A model generated the notes under the pieces. That model made no database searches, had not been told where the DNA came from, and was given only the letters and a program-made list of their open reading frames with translations. From the NCBI RefSeq assembly GCF_017696075.1, contig NZ_JAAORI010000003.1, forward strand, positions 186,001 to 250,000: a stretch of DNA of 64,000 nt. Reading direction: 5' to 3'. Below are positions 20,740 through 28,072 of the stretch, in pieces. The stretch comes from Prochlorococcus marinus XMU1411 (GTDB lineage: Bacteria; Cyanobacteriota; Cyanobacteriia; PCC-6307; Cyanobiaceae). Made by a program: the position numbers and the translations under genes. The first letter of the stretch is position 1. Each line of letters starts with the position of its first letter.

Positions 20740-21324
20740 TTAATTTAAACCAATTTCTTTTTTGAGGTAAGGAGACATGATTTTGGCAGCTTTACCTCTG
20801 CTTCCTAACTTACTTAGTTGTGATTGTGAGAGCTCTCCATAAACAGAGTTAGCTTCTTTTACCCAAAAAATAGATTCAAACTCCCCATTTGGATATTTTG
20901 GTGCCTTAAGAATTTCTCCCCAGCATATTCCAGTTGTATCTTTCACTAAGTTTCCTGAGGGATCACATAAAACCATACAACTTATAAATCTTGCGCTCCT
21001 GTAAGGGCTATCAGAAAGTTCATTAATTAATTTTTTAATTTTTTCAGCGTTGTTTTTGGCATATCGAGCAGAATATATGCCTGGTCGACCATCTAAAATA
21101 TCCACTTCAAGGCCTGAATCGTCAGCTAATGCCCAAGTTTTTGTCTCTAGAGCAGCCGCTTTTGCTTTTAAAAGTGCATTTTCAAAATAGGTATTTCCAG
21201 TCTCTTCGATATTTAAATATTCTGGTTGCTTCTGAACCCTTAAGGACAAAACATCCAGCATTTCCGAAATTTCAGAAACTTTACTTTTGTTGCCACTCGC
21301 AATAGTAAGGACTGGAAGATTCAA
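20740..21324 (-). CDS. rdgB: Non-canonical purine NTP pyrophosphatase (HAM1/RdgB)
   Basis: Hydrolyses ITP, dITP and XTP to monophosphates, cleaning the nucleotide pool. Family motifs are IASGNKSKVSEISEML at the N-terminus, ALADDSGLEVDILDGRPGIYSARYA near residue 65-90 (substrate and metal binding), and the late LSQLSKLGSRGKAA. 194 residues, normal length. It is the only gene between csoS1D and csoS1 and is transcribed against them, convergent with csoS1D (7 bp) and divergent from csoS1. No functional link to carboxysomes is known; the placement may simply be ancestral. Confidence 0.95.
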   Translation of the reverse strand: MNLPVLTIASGNKSKVSEISEMLDVLSLRVQKQPEYLNIEETGNTYFENALLKAKAAALETKTWALADDSGLEVDILDGRPGIYSARYAKNNAEKIKKLINELSDSPYRSARFISCMVLCDPSGNLVKDTTGICWGEILKAPKYPNGEFESIFWVKEANSVYGELSQSQLSKLGSRGKAAKIMSPYLKKEIGLN

Positions 21325-21371
21325 AATAACAAATAAATTTATTGAGAATATTATCTTACTTCAAAGCTAGA

Positions 21372-21428
21372 TACGGAGACAGGAAAGGTTGAACATTCCA
21401 CACCTGTGTAGACAGGGCCTGCCTCGTA
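21372..21428. other. GC-richer folded element in the csoS1 upstream region
   Basis: Within the 327 bp gap between rdgB and csoS1, bases 21372-21383 (TACGGAGACAGG) can pair with 21418-21428 (CCTGCCTCGTA), interrupted by one bulge and one mismatch. Inside lies a second hairpin, CCTGT/ACAGG with a GTAG tetraloop (21403-21416). A T-run follows at 21449-21454. The stretch is clearly richer in GC than its surroundings. It could be a small RNA on either strand or a structured leader of rdgB. I do not recognise a named RNA family. Confidence 0.45.
21389..21402 (+). repeat. 14 bp direct repeat, copy 1
   Basis: TTGAACATTCCACA, identical to 21620-21633. This copy lies in the loop of the folded element, about 250 bp before csoS1. 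Two identical 14-mers in a few hundred bases are unlikely by chance. Confidence 0.7.
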
Positions 21429-21527
21429 CGGAAATAACATAATGTAAATTTTTTCTTAACACAAGAGTATGTTTTGATGCACTAACTAATTTGCATAAGT
21501 ATTGACATATCAATAATACCAAGGGTG

Positions 21528-21542
21528 ATAAGTTTAACTTAT
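21528..21542. promoter_or_regulatory. Candidate RbcR/CbbR (LysR-type) operator upstream of the carboxysome operon
   Basis: ATAAGTTTAACTTAT is a perfect 7 bp inverted repeat around one base. It fits the LysR-type T-N11-A rule and the CbbR/RbcR form TNA-N7-TNA (TAA-GTTTAAC-TTA), extended to ATNA-N7-TNAT. It lies 110 bp before csoS1 and about 68 bp before the start predicted from the -10-like TATAAG at 21591, which is the usual position of a LysR activator site. Binding is inferred. Confidence 0.55.
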
Positions 21543-21590
21543 GAATGATAGAAAAAACATTAATGGAGATTTTATCGAAAACGCTTGACT

Positions 21591-21596
21591 TATAAG
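21591..21596 (+). promoter_or_regulatory. Candidate -10 element for csoS1 operon
   Basis: TATAAG, inside the palindrome ACTTATAAGT (21588-21597). A start near 21603 would give a leader of ~49 bases. There is no good -35 at 17 bp, which would suit an activator-dependent promoter. A second option is the TTGACA at 21502-21507 with a poor TGATAA 18 bases on. Confidence 0.35.
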
Positions 21597-21619
21597 TACT
21601 TAATGAAGCATTCTTCGAA

Positions 21620-21633
21620 TTGAACATTCCACA
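21620..21633 (+). repeat. 14 bp direct repeat, copy 2 (csoS1 leader)
   Basis: TTGAACATTCCACA, second copy of 21389-21402, ending 18 bases before the csoS1 ATG. Its position in the presumed leader makes it a candidate protein- or RNA-binding site. Confidence 0.7.
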
Positions 21634-21651
21634 TTTAGTAATTAGTAGACA

Positions 21652-21963
21652 ATGGCTACAGAAACAATGGGTATCGCTCTCGGCATGATCGAGACACGCG
21701 GACTAGTACCTGCAATCGAAGCAGCAGATGCAATGACAAAGGCTGCAGAAGTTCGCCTTATTGGTCGTGAATTCGTAGGTGGCGGTTATGTCACAGTATT
21801 AGTTAGAGGCGAAACAGGCGCAGTTAACGCAGCTGTAAGAGCTGGTGCTGATGCTTGTGAAAGAGTTGGTGACGGCTTAGTTGCAGCTCACATTATTGCT
21901 CGTCCTCATAGAGAAGTTGAACCTGCTCTTGGTAATGGTGAATTTCTTGGTCAAAAGGACTAA
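21652..21963 (+). CDS. csoS1: Major carboxysome shell hexamer CsoS1
   Basis: A 103-residue single BMC-domain protein (MATETMGIALGMIETRG at the N-terminus, then AVRAGADACERVGDGLVAAHIIARPH). It forms flat hexamers that tile the facets of the alpha-carboxysome and pass bicarbonate and RuBP. It is the first gene of the csoS1-cbbL-cbbS-csoS2-csoSCA-csoS4A-csoS4B operon. Codon choice is visibly more GC-rich (CTC, GGC, CGC) than in neighbouring genes, as expected for a very highly expressed protein. Only one csoS1 paralogue is present, as usual in Prochlorococcus. Confidence 0.98.
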   Translation: MATETMGIALGMIETRGLVPAIEAADAMTKAAEVRLIGREFVGGGYVTVLVRGETGAVNAAVRAGADACERVGDGLVAAHIIARPHREVEPALGNGEFLGQKD

Positions 21964-21972
21964 TTAAGTAAA

Positions 21973-21992
21973 GCAAGATTTATAAATTTTGC
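21973..21992 (+). repeat. Small hairpin between csoS1 and cbbL
   Basis: GCAAGATT / AATTTTGC with loop TATA (one G-T pair). It lies in the 69 bp gap and is a weak hairpin, possibly involved in RNA processing. Confidence 0.3.
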
Positions 21993-22032
21993 ACAATAAT
22001 TATTTTCCCTACACAGACCTAAATTTATCCTT

Positions 22033-23448
22033 ATGAGTAAGAAGTATGATGCAGGGGTAAAGGAGTACAGAGATACCTACTGGACTCCTGAATATGTACC
22101 CCTAGACACCGATTTACTAGCCTGTTTCAAATGTACAGGTCAAGAAGGTGTTCCCAGAGAAGAAGTTGCAGCAGCTGTTGCCGCTGAATCTTCAACAGGT
22201 ACTTGGTCAACAGTTTGGTCCGAGTTACTTACAGATTTAGAATTTTATAAAGGACGTTGTTATCGAATCGAAGACGTTCCTGGAGATCCTGAAGCTTTTT
22301 ATGCTTTTATTGCATATCCTTTAGATCTTTTTGAAGAAGGTTCTATTACAAACGTATTAACATCTCTAGTAGGAAACGTTTTTGGATTTAAAGCTCTAAG
22401 ACACCTACGCCTAGAAGATATTAGATTCCCAATCGCTTTCATCAAAACTTGCGGTGGTCCACCAAATGGAATCGTGGTTGAAAGAGATCGTTTAAACAAA
22501 TATGGAAGACCTCTTCTTGGTTGTACCATTAAACCTAAATTAGGATTATCTGGTAAAAACTATGGTCGAGTTGTATACGAGTGCCTTAGAGGTGGTCTTG
22601 ATTTAACGAAGGATGACGAGAACATAAACTCTCAGCCATTCCAACGTTGGAGAGAAAGATTTGAGTTTGTTGCAGAAGCAGTTAAGCTTGCTCAGCAAGA
22701 AACTGGAGAAGTTAAAGGTCACTACCTAAACTGTACTGCCAACACTCCTGAAGAACTTTACGAGAGAGCTGAATTTGCAAAAGAGCTAGATATGCCAATC
22801 ATCATGCATGATTATATAACTGGCGGTTTTACAGCAAATACTGGATTAGCAAACTGGTGTCGTAAAAATGGCATGCTTCTACACATTCATAGAGCGATGC
22901 ATGCTGTTATTGATAGACATCCAAAACACGGTATTCATTTCAGGGTTCTAGCAAAATGTTTGAGACTCTCCGGAGGGGATCAATTACATACTGGAACTGT
23001 TGTTGGAAAACTAGAAGGTGATCGTCAAACAACTCTTGGTTACATTGATAACTTAAGAGAGTCATTTGTTCCCGAAGATAGATCAAGAGGTAACTTCTTT
23101 GATCAAGATTGGGGTTCAATGCCAGGAGTATTTGCTGTCGCATCAGGTGGTATTCACGTATGGCATATGCCTGCACTCCTAGCGATTTTTGGAGATGATT
23201 CTTGTCTTCAGTTTGGTGGAGGAACACATGGTCATCCATGGGGTTCAGCTGCTGGAGCTGCAGCTAACAGAGTTGCTTTAGAAGCTTGTGTAAAAGCACG
23301 TAATGCTGGTCGCGAAATCGAAAAAGAGAGTAGAGACATTCTTATGGAAGCTGCTAAACACAGTCCTGAATTAGCTATCGCTCTTGAAACTTGGAAGGAA
23401 ATTAAGTTTGAATTTGATACCGTCGACAAACTCGACGTTCAAGGTTAA
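22033..23448 (+). CDS. cbbL: RubisCO large subunit, form IA
   Basis: Catalytic subunit of ribulose-1,5-bisphosphate carboxylase/oxygenase, packed inside the carboxysome. 471 residues, starting [17 protein letters not shown] as in form IA enzymes. The active-site lysine region is [16 protein letters not shown]. The carbamylated lysine is Lys193 in [17 protein letters not shown]. Loop 6 carries [11 protein letters not shown]. The gene shows highly optimised codon use. It follows csoS1 by 69 bp and precedes cbbS by 93 bp containing a strong hairpin. Form IA, rather than the form IB of freshwater cyanobacteria, is the hallmark of alpha-cyanobacteria. Confidence 0.99.
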
Positions 23449-23462
23449 ACCAGATTTCAAAA

Positions 23463-23487
23463 TTGAGGAGATTCTTCTTCTCCTCAA
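23463..23487 (+). terminator. Hairpin between cbbL and cbbS
   Basis: A perfect 9 bp stem TTGAGGAGA / TCTCCTCAA with a 7-base TTCTTCT loop, 14 bases after the cbbL stop. No T-run follows, so it is more likely a processing or 3'-end-protecting hairpin that tunes cbbL against cbbS mRNA than a full terminator. Confidence 0.65.
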
Positions 23488-23541
23488 ACTTCTACAAATC
23501 TCGTTCTATTACGAGTAATTTTATTCACATTTAAATTTATT

Positions 23542-23883
23542 ATGCCTTTCCAGAGCACAGTAGGCGACTATCAAACAGTTGCAACCCTGGAAACATTCGG
23601 TTTCTTACCACCGATGACCCAGGAGGAAATATACGATCAAATTGCATACATAATTGCTCAAGGCTGGAGTCCTGTTATTGAGCATGTTCATCCTAGTGGA
23701 AGTATGCAAACTTATTGGTCTTATTGGAAGCTCCCATTCTTTGGGGAAAAAGACCTTAACTTGGTTGTAAGTGAATTAGAGGCATGTCATAGAGCATACC
23801 CTGATCATCATGTAAGAATCATCGGATACGATGCTTACACCCAAAGCCAAGGAACAGCTTTTGTAGTTTTCCAAGGACGTTAA
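23542..23883 (+). CDS. cbbS: RubisCO small subunit
   Basis: Small subunit of form IA RubisCO, 113 residues (MPFQSTVGDYQTVATLETFGFLPPMTQEEIYDQIAYI). The conserved YWSYWKLPFFGE segment and the HVRIIGYDAYTQSQGTAFVVF end are intact. Four-fold capping of the large-subunit core completes the L8S8 enzyme. CsoS2 N-repeats bind at the CbbL/CbbS interface in studied alpha-carboxysomes. A strong terminator-like hairpin follows 22 bp after its stop, so part of the transcript probably ends here. Confidence 0.98.
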   Translation: MPFQSTVGDYQTVATLETFGFLPPMTQEEIYDQIAYIIAQGWSPVIEHVHPSGSMQTYWSYWKLPFFGEKDLNLVVSELEACHRAYPDHHVRIIGYDAYTQSQGTAFVVFQGR

Positions 23884-23905
23884 ATCTACTTTAGGTAGTA
23901 AATAT

Positions 23906-23940
23906 CTTTCTCCAAAAAATATTTTTGGAGAAAGTTTTTT
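23906..23940 (+). terminator. Strong intrinsic-terminator hairpin inside the carboxysome operon
   Basis: Stem CTTTCTCCAAAAA / TTTTTGGAGAAAG (13 bp, perfect) with a 3-base loop at 23906-23934, directly followed by six T (23935-23940). This is the textbook form of a Rho-independent terminator, placed between cbbS and csoS2. Partial readthrough would make csoS1-cbbL-cbbS mRNA more abundant than the csoS2-csoSCA-csoS4 part. Confidence 0.85.
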
Positions 23941-23965
23941 CAAAAGAGTTTCACATTTGAAGATT

Positions 23966-26263
23966 ATGTCAAAAAAAACCAGTAGAGAGATTGCACTAGA
24001 AAGAAGAAAGGCGATGAGTGATAGCGGCAAAAAAGCTGCTGCTTTTTCTTCAACTACTCAAGATAGAGTTCGATCTTTTCAAGATATACAGATTTCTGGT
24101 ACTCAGTCTTCTCCAAATAATAAAAATATTACTAAACCAGTTACAAAACATATCCCAAAAACTTCGGTCAATAGTAAGTTTTCTTCAACAACTTTATCTA
24201 GTAAAGAGTTAGTAATAGAAAGAAGAAAAGCAATGTCTAGTCATGGTAAATCCGCAATTACTTCATCAGATAGAACTCGTACTGATGTTAAAAAAGAAAG
24301 CCCTGTAAACACAGTTAAAATTACTCCAAGCAAAAATCAAGAAGTTCAAAATTCACATAATACAGAAATTAAAATATCAAAATCAAACGTTAAAAGAAGA
24401 ATTAATCAGAAGAGAAAGCCTATTACTAATACAAGTAGAGATATTGTTTTAGCGAGAAGAGAAGCTCAATCTAAGCATGGTAAATCAGCAACTAAACAAA
24501 ATACCAGTGCAGCTTCTTTAGCTAGAAGGGGAGACCCAGATTTAAGTAGTAGAGAGATTTCGCAGAGAGTGAGAGAGCTAAGAAGTAAAACTGGTGCCAC
24601 AGGCAAAAAAGGTAATGGTAAATGTAGACCATGTGGTCCAAATAAAAATGGGGCCAAACAAAATATTGCTGATGCTAGCTGGAAAGTTGGTAAAAGTGAA
24701 ACTGATTCAGGTCAAATAGTTACTGGAACACAAGCTAATAGATCTGTAAAAACTACAGGTAATGAAGCAAGTACGTGTAGAACTGTCACTGGTACTCAAT
24801 ATATGGGAGCAGAAGTGGTTGACCAATTTTGTCAAGATAGATCAAGTTATAAACAACCACTTAGATCTACTGTTACCTCTACAACATCAGGTAATAAAGT
24901 AACTGGAAATGAAGTCGGTAGATCTGAGAGGGTCACAGGCGATGAGCCTGGGACTTGTAAAAACCTTACAGGTACTGAATATGTATCTGCTAATCAATCA
25001 CAGAAGTATTGTGATGATGTCCCAAAAAATCCCTCAAAGGTTAAACTTAGTACTACAATTGATGGATTAAAAGTATCTGGATCACTTCCTGGTAGATCAA
25101 CTCTGGTAACTGGAGATGAATCAGGTTCTGGACATCAGTTAACTGGAGATCAATATCTTGGCTCAGAGCCAAATCCTAAAGGCAAAGCATTTGAAAAAGT
25201 AGGCAGTTACAATACTCTAAATGGGAATAATGTAACTGGTACAGGGGTAGGAAGATCAGACCATATGACAGGCAATGAACATGGTAGTTGCAAGAATGTA
25301 ACTGGTGATGAGTACATAGGATCTCAACAATATGAGAAGTTTTGCGGTTCAAAACCAAAACCAGAAGCTAGAAAAGTAGGTTTAAGCCTTTCTTCAAAGT
25401 CAAATTTAATAAGTGGGACTATGACAGGAAGATCAAAAATAGTAACTGGAGACGAACCAGGTTCATGCAAAGTGCTAACAGGAACTCCATACGCAGGCTT
25501 AGATCAGATTAATGATAATTGTAATAATGAAATTTCTGAAGATATGAAATCACGAGCAATAGTTAATTCTGGAAATAATTCAAATGCCAGACTTACAGGT
25601 CAACAACCAGGAATTGGCGGAGTAATGACAGGTGCTAAGAAAGGTGCTTGTAAAAACCTAACGGGGACTCCTTATGTTGGTGGAGATCAGTTCTCACAAG
25701 CTTGTGATAATCCTCCAAATGATACTGCTTATGCGAATCCAGAAAAGTCAGCAGGCAACTCTTGGAACGAATTCTCTGTTAAATCACCATCAAGAGATCA
25801 ATATTCTGAAAAAAATACCCAAGGTGTTACGGGTAATGAATATGAAAATGGTTCAAAGGTAACAGGACCTTTTGATATGGCAGTTGATAAGGTCACTGGT
25901 ACTGAAAAATTTAGATTTGAACCGAATAAAAATATTACTTATAAACAAAAAATGGAAATCGAAGAAGCAGACCGTGCTGCAAAGACACCAGAAAAAAGAG
26001 TAGCATCAAGGATTACTGGTGAAGGACAATCAGTGGGAAACGTAACTGGTGATGATTGGGATCGCGGTGATAAGGTAACAGGCACTGAGGGAGCTTCTTC
26101 TAGAAAGCGAAATCCATCAAGAGCAGGATTCATGAGCGCAATGCCCCCTATGGAAGTTAAAAGAAATGAGGAAACAGAAAAACCAGATTTCTTGATAACT
26201 GGATCTAGTGGTAATACTCGTGAAGGACAACTTGTTACCTTTTCAGGTGGTGCAAGAGGGTAA
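23966..26263 (+). CDS. csoS2: Carboxysome assembly scaffold CsoS2
   Basis: A long, basic, intrinsically disordered scaffold joining RubisCO to the shell. I start at ATG 23966 (MSKKTSREIALERRK); an in-frame TTG at 23957 is less likely. The N-region has four repeats of the R-x-x-A-x-x-RR type (SREIALERRKAMSDSGK, SKELVIERRKAMSSHGK, SRDIVLARREAQSKHGK, SREISQRVRELRSKTG) that bind RubisCO. The middle region has six repeats with spaced VTG motifs; five carry a Cys pair, but the third (VTGDESGSGHQLTGDQY) has neither Cys. The C-region has further VTG motifs and the conserved end LITGSSGNTREGQLVTFSGGARG, which anchors the shell. It reads as one continuous frame of 765 residues, and I saw no sign of the short isoform made by frameshifting in Halothiobacillus. 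Confidence 0.97.
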   Translation: MSKKTSREIALERRKAMSDSGKKAAAFSSTTQDRVRSFQDIQISGTQSSPNNKNITKPVTKHIPKTSVNSKFSSTTLSSKELVIERRKAMSSHGKSAITSSDRTRTDVKKESPVNTVKITPSKNQEVQNSHNTEIKISKSNVKRRINQKRKPITNTSRDIVLARREAQSKHGKSATKQNTSAASLARRGDPDLSSREISQRVRELRSKTGATGKKGNGKCRPCGPNKNGAKQNIADASWKVGKSETDSGQIVTGTQANRSVKTTGNEASTCRTVTGTQYMGAEVVDQFCQDRSSYKQPLRSTVTSTTSGNKVTGNEVGRSERVTGDEPGTCKNLTGTEYVSANQSQKYCDDVPKNPSKVKLSTTIDGLKVSGSLPGRSTLVTGDESGSGHQLTGDQYLGSEPNPKGKAFEKVGSYNTLNGNNVTGTGVGRSDHMTGNEHGSCKNVTGDEYIGSQQYEKFCGSKPKPEARKVGLSLSSKSNLISGTMTGRSKIVTGDEPGSCKVLTGTPYAGLDQINDNCNNEISEDMKSRAIVNSGNNSNARLTGQQPGIGGVMTGAKKGACKNLTGTPYVGGDQFSQACDNPPNDTAYANPEKSAGNSWNEFSVKSPSRDQYSEKNTQGVTGNEYENGSKVTGPFDMAVDKVTGTEKFRFEPNKNITYKQKMEIEEADRAAKTPEKRVASRITGEGQSVGNVTGDDWDRGDKVTGTEGASSRKRNPSRAGFMSAMPPMEVKRNEETEKPDFLITGSSGNTREGQLVTFSGGARG

Positions 26264-26270
26264 GTAAATA

Positions 26271-27800
26271 ATGCCTTTAAGAGGACTGGCTAAAGCCAAG
26301 AACTTCACATTGGGGCCAACCGCTCCAATGAAAACTTTTACTGAGAATATCCATATACAAACTAAAGAATCAAATAATTTACGAAATTCTGGAAAGTCTC
26401 ATCAATTAACCAATAATATTCAAAATGAAAATCTATTTGGGTATGAAAGCAAGATAAAAAGTGATTTTGATGAAATTGTTCCAACTCTCAAGGAAATTGC
26501 CCGAATTCAACATCATGAAGATTTTATAAATAAGGCTCAGAAAATATCAAGAAAAAATTTAGGAATAGATTTACCTCTACATGTATTAGATAAATCTTGG
26601 GTTAAACCTCTTGATATGAGAGCTTTATATGCATGGTGTGCTTTCAAACAGCATGAGAAACTTAGCGACAATTTTTTTAACAATGATCCACTTGAAGGTG
26701 CTACTGGAAGTAGAGATGCGGAAGACTTTGAAAAATTTCTTTTAGATTGTGGAATACATTTGCTTGATATTACTCCTTGTTCAGATGGAAGATTAGCTCA
26801 TTCAGTTGCTTATGTAATGAGAATACCTTTTAGTTCAGTAAGAAGAAGATCCCATGCTGGAGCCCTTTTTGATATTGAAAATACCGTTAATCGATGGGTA
26901 AAAACTGAACATAAAAGATATAGAGAGAATGTTCCTAATGAAGCTCATAAAGATACCAGGTACTTAAAAGTTGTAACTTATCATTTTAGTTCAGTAGATC
27001 CTTTGCATCAGGGATGCGCAGCTCATGGAAGTAATGACGAGTTAGCTGCAGCAGAAGGTAGAAATAAATTGTATGCTTTCAAAGAGGCTGTAGAGAATAG
27101 CTTTTGCTGCGGAGCTTCTGTGGATTTAATGTTAATTGGACTTGATACAGACACTGATTCATTAAAAATACATTTACCAACTAGCGATGGAGGTATAGAT
27201 TTAGAAAAAACTATTTCTACATCAGAAATTTATAATTCAACAATAAATTTTTCAAAAGAGGATGCGGAAAGAGAAATTTGCCAGATAATTTCTAAGCAAT
27301 CTTCAAAAGATAAACTCAGTGGACTGGAAAAATTTACGTATAAATTAATTGTCAATAATATTTCTCAAATTGATTATGTTAAGAGTTTTCATAATGGTTC
27401 TTATGAAGATATTGGACATGCAGAGAGGTTTATTGGAGTAGGTATAGGTTTTAAAGAAGTACATCTCAGAAATTTAACTTATTTTGCTCATTTAGATACA
27501 GTCGAAGAAGGGGCTCCAGATTTAGATGTAGGAGTGAAGATTTTTACTGGATTAAATGTTTGTCAAGATCTACCTATTCCCGTAGTAATAAGATTTGATT
27601 ACTCTGGTAAAGTACCCGGCGCAAAAGAGAGGGCTATAAATGATTGTGAAAGAGTTAATAATGCGATATCAATTAGATATAAAAATTTAGTTGATCAAGG
27701 TTTGTTACATACTTGCTCTACTATTAGAGACAGGGACAACATTCATTCCGCCCAAATTATTGGAATGTCTTTAGATAAAAAAACAGAGGAGGCTCACTAA
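26271..27800 (+). CDS. csoS3: Carboxysomal carbonic anhydrase CsoSCA (CsoS3)
   Basis: Converts bicarbonate to CO2 inside the carboxysome; a divergent beta-class enzyme once called epsilon. 509 residues. The zinc ligands and active-site dyad can be read: Cys170 with Asp172 and Arg174 in TPCSDGR, His238 in TYHFSSVD and Cys249 in HQGCAAHG. The 11-residue spacing between His and the second Cys equals that in the Halothiobacillus enzyme. The N-terminal ~90 residues are disordered (GLAKAKNFTLGPTAP...) and in studied systems bind RubisCO. It starts 7 bp after the csoS2 stop and ends 2 bp before csoS4A. Confidence 0.97.
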   Translation: MPLRGLAKAKNFTLGPTAPMKTFTENIHIQTKESNNLRNSGKSHQLTNNIQNENLFGYESKIKSDFDEIVPTLKEIARIQHHEDFINKAQKISRKNLGIDLPLHVLDKSWVKPLDMRALYAWCAFKQHEKLSDNFFNNDPLEGATGSRDAEDFEKFLLDCGIHLLDITPCSDGRLAHSVAYVMRIPFSSVRRRSHAGALFDIENTVNRWVKTEHKRYRENVPNEAHKDTRYLKVVTYHFSSVDPLHQGCAAHGSNDELAAAEGRNKLYAFKEAVENSFCCGASVDLMLIGLDTDTDSLKIHLPTSDGGIDLEKTISTSEIYNSTINFSKEDAEREICQIISKQSSKDKLSGLEKFTYKLIVNNISQIDYVKSFHNGSYEDIGHAERFIGVGIGFKEVHLRNLTYFAHLDTVEEGAPDLDVGVKIFTGLNVCQDLPIPVVIRFDYSGKVPGAKERAINDCERVNNAISIRYKNLVDQGLLHTCSTIRDRDNIHSAQIIGMSLDKKTEEAH

Positions 27801-27802
27801 TC

Positions 27803-28054
27803 ATGTTAATTTGTAAGGTTGTAAAACCACTTGTTTCTACCAATAGGATTCCTGGATTTGAACATAAACATCTGCAGGTCGTATTAGATGGTTCTTCTAA
27901 TAAAGTTGCAGTTGATTCTGTTGGCTGTAAACCAGGAGATTGGGTTATTTGTGTTGGAAGTTCTGCAGCTAGGGAAGCAGCGGGAAGTAAATCTTATCCA
28001 AGCGATTTAACTATTGTTGGAATAATTGATCATTGGGATCCTGACAATTCATAA
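27803..28054 (+). CDS. csoS4A: Carboxysome vertex protein CsoS4A
   Basis: An 83-residue BMV (EutN/CcmL-type) pentamer that caps icosahedral vertices. It begins MLICKVVKPLVSTNRIPGFEH and contains GCKPGDWVICVGSSAARE and the end DLTIVGIIDHWD. It starts 2 bp after csoSCA with an AGAGGAGG-like Shine-Dalgarno sequence inside the csoSCA 3' end (near 27785-27792), implying translational coupling. A few pentamers per carboxysome are enough, in line with its late place in the operon. Confidence 0.97.
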   Translation: MLICKVVKPLVSTNRIPGFEHKHLQVVLDGSSNKVAVDSVGCKPGDWVICVGSSAAREAAGSKSYPSDLTIVGIIDHWDPDNS

Positions 28055-28072
28055 AAAAGGAGGATATAAATT

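Noticed and set aside
21367-21627. Open frame of 86 codons on the minus strand in the csoS1 upstream region
   Set aside because: No family pattern, odd composition and no ribosome-binding site; it covers the repeats, folded element and promoter-like boxes, so it is most likely chance.
22940-23239. Open frame of ~99 codons antisense to cbbL
   Set aside because: Shadow of a highly codon-biased gene; the sense frame is clearly RubisCO and the antisense product looks random.
24700-25700. Repeats within csoS2 as a mobile or CRISPR-like array
   Set aside because: They are protein-level repeats of a scaffold with diverged nucleotides, not DNA repeats with constant spacers.
23966-26263. Programmed frameshift in csoS2, as in Halothiobacillus
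   Set aside because: I did not find a convincing slippery heptamer with a following structure, and the gene reads through as one full-length frame.
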